A DNA stretch of 8,245 nucleotides from Sphingomonadales bacterium (GTDB taxonomy: Bacteria > Pseudomonadota > Alphaproteobacteria > Sphingomonadales > Sphingomonadaceae). The translations under genes were made by a program, and so were the position numbers. Location: contig JAFKLV010000054.1 of NCBI GenBank assembly GCA_017304125.1, forward strand, positions 1-8,245, in the 5' to 3' direction. How positions within the stretch are numbered: position 1 is the stretch's first letter; each line of letters opens with the position of its first letter. Below, piece by piece: positions 6,617 to 8,245 of the stretch. The notes under the pieces were generated by a model. The model saw only the letters and a program-made list of their open reading frames with translations. It had not been told where the DNA came from and ran no database searches.

Positions 6617-7371
6617 CACGCCGCCCGCCGCGTGGCGCGGTCGATCGCGAGCATGATGTTGCGGACGATCGCATCGGTATCGAATTTCAAGAAATGGCCC
6701 CCCGGCATGGCGATGTTCGTGGCGTTGGATTGCGTGGCGCCGTCGCACGCGCTTTCGGTTTCGTCGGCACCGTGGATACAGGTCAAGGGCGCCCAGGTGA
6801 TCGCGCGAATAGCGCGGCGCGCGTTGGTATCGGGCGTGCCCAGATAGGTGATGTTGCTGGGATCGGTGCGGAAAAACACGTCCCGCCCGGGCACGACCAG
6901 CACGATCGCGGCAATCCGGCGGCGCAGGTCGGCCGGAAGCGCCGGCAGCGACGCCGCCAGCACGTCCGCGCCGAACGAGCGGCCGATCACCACCAGCCGG
7001 TCGGCTGGCGCCGCGGCCAGCGCACGGCGCACCGCCGCGGCGATGATCATATTGGTCTCGGCCGCGGTACGGCGGGTGCGAAAGGCGACCGGGGTGTTGA
7101 ACCCGGTGACCGGGATACCGGCCGCGGCCAGCGCATCGGCGGTCGTCGCGCCGATGCCGAAATTGAGCCCCATGTCGCCGGACAAATAGAGCGCTGAAAC
7201 CCCCCGCCCCGGCGCGGTCGCCGCAACGCGGACATAAGGATCGCGGTCGAAATAGGTCGCGCGATAGAATATTCCGACCAGCACCGCCGCGACCACCAGC
7301 CCGCCGATCGCCAGCCGATACGGCCAGCGCCTGCGGGGGATATCCCGAATCGATTCCCGGTGCCCGTGCAT
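6616..7371 (-). CDS. AcvB/VirJ-like membrane-anchored serine hydrolase, probable aminoacyl-phosphatidylglycerol hydrolase
   Basis: This is an alpha/beta-hydrolase of the VirJ/AcvB type. In Agrobacterium, AcvB is encoded beside lpiA (mprF) and hydrolyses lysyl-phosphatidylglycerol in the periplasm. Here the 251-residue protein has a basic cytoplasmic start, one membrane segment (about 18-36) and a periplasmic domain, so it resembles single-domain VirJ rather than the longer AcvB. Visible family features are LYLSGDMGLNFG (61-72), the nucleophile motif GRSFGADVL (S132), CIHGADETESAC (D203, with C198 and C209 possibly disulfide-bonded) and GGH (H226). These give a plausible Ser-Asp-His triad. I chose ATG 7371. 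An in-frame ATG at 7419 would add 16 codons, but only 7 of those end in G or C, unlike the GC-rich third positions of the genes here, and they would cover a palindrome that looks regulatory. Neither start has a good Shine-Dalgarno. The stop overlaps the DUF2147 start (TGATG). Confidence 0.85.
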   Translation of the reverse strand: MHGHRESIRDIPRRRWPYRLAIGGLVVAAVLVGIFYRATYFDRDPYVRVAATAPGRGVSALYLSGDMGLNFGIGATTADALAAAGIPVTGFNTPVAFRTRRTAAETNMIIAAAVRRALAAAPADRLVVIGRSFGADVLAASLPALPADLRRRIAAIVLVVPGRDVFFRTDPSNITYLGTPDTNARRAIRAITWAPLTCIHGADETESACDGATQSNATNIAMPGGHFLKFDTDAIVRNIMLAIDRATRRAA

Positions 7372-7389
7372 GATTCGAACATTAGCAGT

Positions 7390-7403
7390 GTCGAACGTTC
7401 GAC
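7390..7403. promoter_or_regulatory. Perfect 14-bp palindrome, candidate operator of the lipid operon
   Basis: GTCGAACGTTCGAC reads the same on both strands. It lies 19 bases upstream of the chosen start at 7371. A further TCGAAC copy stands at 7375-7380, sixteen bases from the TCGAAC that opens the palindrome core. This arrangement suits a dimeric repressor or activator. It is not a LexA box of the alphaproteobacterial type, because no second GAAC or GTTC is found at the required spacing. Confidence 0.45.
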
Positions 7404-7462
7404 GCACTTTCAGTGACATGACGAAATCGTCATCCCTCGCCCCCCGGCATAACGATCAGAGA

Positions 7463-7485
7463 GTTCGGGCACCGCTTTCCCGAAC
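7463..7485. repeat. 7-bp inverted repeat (GTTCGGG-N9-CCCGAAC)
   Basis: The arms at 7463-7469 and 7479-7485 are perfectly complementary across a nine-base spacer and end five bases before the imuA -35. On DNA this could be an operator. In a minus-strand leader transcript it could fold as a GC-rich hairpin. Confidence 0.45.
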
Positions 7486-7490
7486 GACGA

Positions 7491-7519
7491 TTGACTCAAC
7501 GAAACGATCGGAACAAAAT
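7491..7519 (+). promoter_or_regulatory. Sigma70-type promoter of imuA
   Basis: TTGACT (7491-7496, 5 of 6 consensus) and CAAAAT (7514-7519, 4 of 6) are separated by exactly 17 bases. The -10 lies inside the LexA box. A GANTC word (GACTC, 7493-7497) overlaps the -35, but I cannot say whether CcrM-type methylation matters here. Confidence 0.65.
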
Positions 7520-7525
7520 AGGAAC
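7511..7525. promoter_or_regulatory. LexA (SOS) box of the alphaproteobacterial type
   Basis: GAAC-AAAATAG-GAAC is an exact GAAC-N7-GAAC direct repeat, the reverse complement of the GTTC-N7-GTTC motif bound by alphaproteobacterial LexA. It covers the predicted -10 and ends 26 bases before the imuA start. LexA binding there would block the promoter, and DNA damage would release it. The SOS-inducible gene behind it supports the call. Confidence 0.85.
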
Positions 7526-7551
7526 GAAACCCCGCTACGAGTCGTCCCCCC

Positions 7552-8245
7552 GTGCCAACCTCCGCCGTCATTGCCAAGCTTCGCGATACGTTGCGCGCGA
7601 TCGAGGGCGACGGGCATCGCCGCCGCGCGGCCTTGCCGTTCGGCATTGGCGAGATCGATGCGCGGCTGGCGGCGGGCGGGCTCAGGCTCGATGCGCTGCA
7701 CGAGATCGCCCCCGCCACCCCCGATCTCGCCGACGATGCCTGCGCCACCCTGTTGCTCGCGGGGATCGCCGCGCGCGCCTGGGGGCCGGTATTGTGGGTG
7801 GTGCGGCGGCGCGATCTGTTCGCCCCCGGTCTCTATCAGGCGGGGCTGTCGCCCGAACGCGTGATCTATGCCGAGGCGCGGGACGATGCTGAATTGCTCG
7901 CCTTGATGGAGGAAGGCATCCGCCACCGCGGGCTCGGCGCGGTGGTCGGCGAGGCACGCCGCGCGGCAATGGCCTCGACCCGCCGCTTGCAACTCGCCGC
8001 CGAGGGCGGACGGACGATCGCGCTGCTGATGAAGCGCCACGCACGCGAAGGCGGCGATCCGCTCGCGGTGCCGTCCGCCGCGGTCACACGCTGGCGCGTC
8101 GCCGCCGCCCCGTCCGCCCCGCTGCCGCCGCGCGGGCTGGCCGGGGGGATCGGCCGTGCGCGCTGGACTCTCTCGCTCGTCCGCCAGCGCGGCGGCGATC
8201 CCTTCGAACTGAACGTGGAGGCCGTGGATGAAACGGGTCGCCTCG
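7552..8245 (+). CDS. imuA: ImuA, SOS-induced translesion-mutagenesis protein (3' end beyond the window)
   Basis: ImuA is a RecA/SulA-like accessory protein of the ImuA-ImuB-DnaE2 mutasome, which copies damaged DNA. The frame is open from GTG 7552 to the window end (231 codons), so only a short C-terminal part should be missing. Typical features are an N-terminal AKLRDTLRAIEG helix and the conserved block LPFGIGEIDARLAAGGLRLD-ALHEIAP (residues 28-54). Further on come PVLWVVRRRDLFAPGLYQAGL, RVIYAEARDDAELLALMEEGIRHRGLGAVVGE, and a STRRLQLAAEGGRTIALLMKR segment. No Walker A lysine motif is visible, as usual for ImuA. An in-frame TAG at 7519-7521 limits the start; GTG 7552 is the first plausible start after it, although its Shine-Dalgarno is weak. 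The LexA box directly upstream and the expected imuB and dnaE2 downstream fit the family's usual context. Confidence 0.88.
   Translation, partial: MPTSAVIAKLRDTLRAIEGDGHRRRAALPFGIGEIDARLAAGGLRLDALHEIAPATPDLADDACATLLLAGIAARAWGPVLWVVRRRDLFAPGLYQAGLSPERVIYAEARDDAELLALMEEGIRHRGLGAVVGEARRAAMASTRRLQLAAEGGRTIALLMKRHAREGGDPLAVPSAAVTRWRVAAAPSAPLPPRGLAGGIGRARWTLSLVRQRGGDPFELNVEAVDETGRL

Larger units (their letters stand above)
7372..7551. promoter_or_regulatory. Divergent control region between the acvB-like/mprF operon and imuA
   Basis: This stretch separates the minus-strand lipid operon from plus-strand imuA. It holds the imuA promoter and LexA box, a 14-bp palindrome near the operon start and a GTTCGGG/CCCGAAC dyad in the middle, each listed separately. 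I could not find a convincing -35/-10 pair for the minus-strand operon. GCTAAT on the minus strand, just before 7371, is a weak -10 candidate without a matching -35. Confidence 0.6.

Noticed and set aside
7390..7403. A Gram-positive-type LexA site in the palindrome
   Set aside because: That site needs GAAC-N4-GTTC; here GAAC and GTTC are directly adjacent.
7372..7419. A 16-residue N-terminal extension of the AcvB-like protein from ATG 7419
   Set aside because: Only 7 of 16 third positions are G or C, unlike the genes of this window, and the stretch contains the palindrome. It remains possible because neither start has a good Shine-Dalgarno.

Overview
The window looks like chromosomal DNA of a high-GC alphaproteobacterium, most likely a sphingomonad (Sphingomonas or a close relative). 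The reasons are strongly GC-biased third codon positions, hopanoid genes of the hpnD/hpnE type, an imuA gene behind a GAAC-N7-GAAC LexA box of the alphaproteobacterial type, and an MprF/LpiA gene linked to an AcvB/VirJ-like gene. The genus is an inference. I see no insertion sequence, integrase, tRNA, rRNA or CRISPR array.

Layout: (1) Bases 1-2045, plus strand: the 3' part of hpnD (presqualene diphosphate synthase), whose stop overlaps the TTG start of hpnE (hydroxysqualene dehydroxylase). Together they carry out the end of squalene formation for hopanoids. (2) 2099-2872, plus strand: a Nudix hydrolase resembling the NUDT19-type group, with its own Shine-Dalgarno. (3) 2889-3440, minus strand: an unrecognised 183-residue protein, convergent with the Nudix gene. 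(4) 3441-3638: a repeat-rich, relatively AT-rich gap. (5) 7371-3639, minus strand: a three-gene operon read as AcvB/VirJ-like serine hydrolase, then a secreted DUF2147 protein, then mprF. Both junctions are TGATG, where stop and start share one base, so translation is almost certainly coupled. (6) 7372-7551: a divergent control region with a promoter, a LexA box, a 14-bp palindrome and a 7-bp dyad. (7) 7552 to the window end, plus strand: imuA, which starts at GTG and runs off the window.

The most interesting unit is the minus-strand operon. MprF makes and flips aminoacyl-phosphatidylglycerol. AcvB-family proteins are known, from Agrobacterium work, to hydrolyse lysyl-phosphatidylglycerol. 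The operon therefore seems to pair a maker and a remover of the same lipid, with a small exported DUF2147 protein translated between them, which is a candidate third component of unknown role. Together with the nearby hopanoid genes, much of the window concerns the charge and packing of the membrane. The imuA gene belongs to the SOS mutagenesis pathway and shares only the intergenic control region with the lipid operon.
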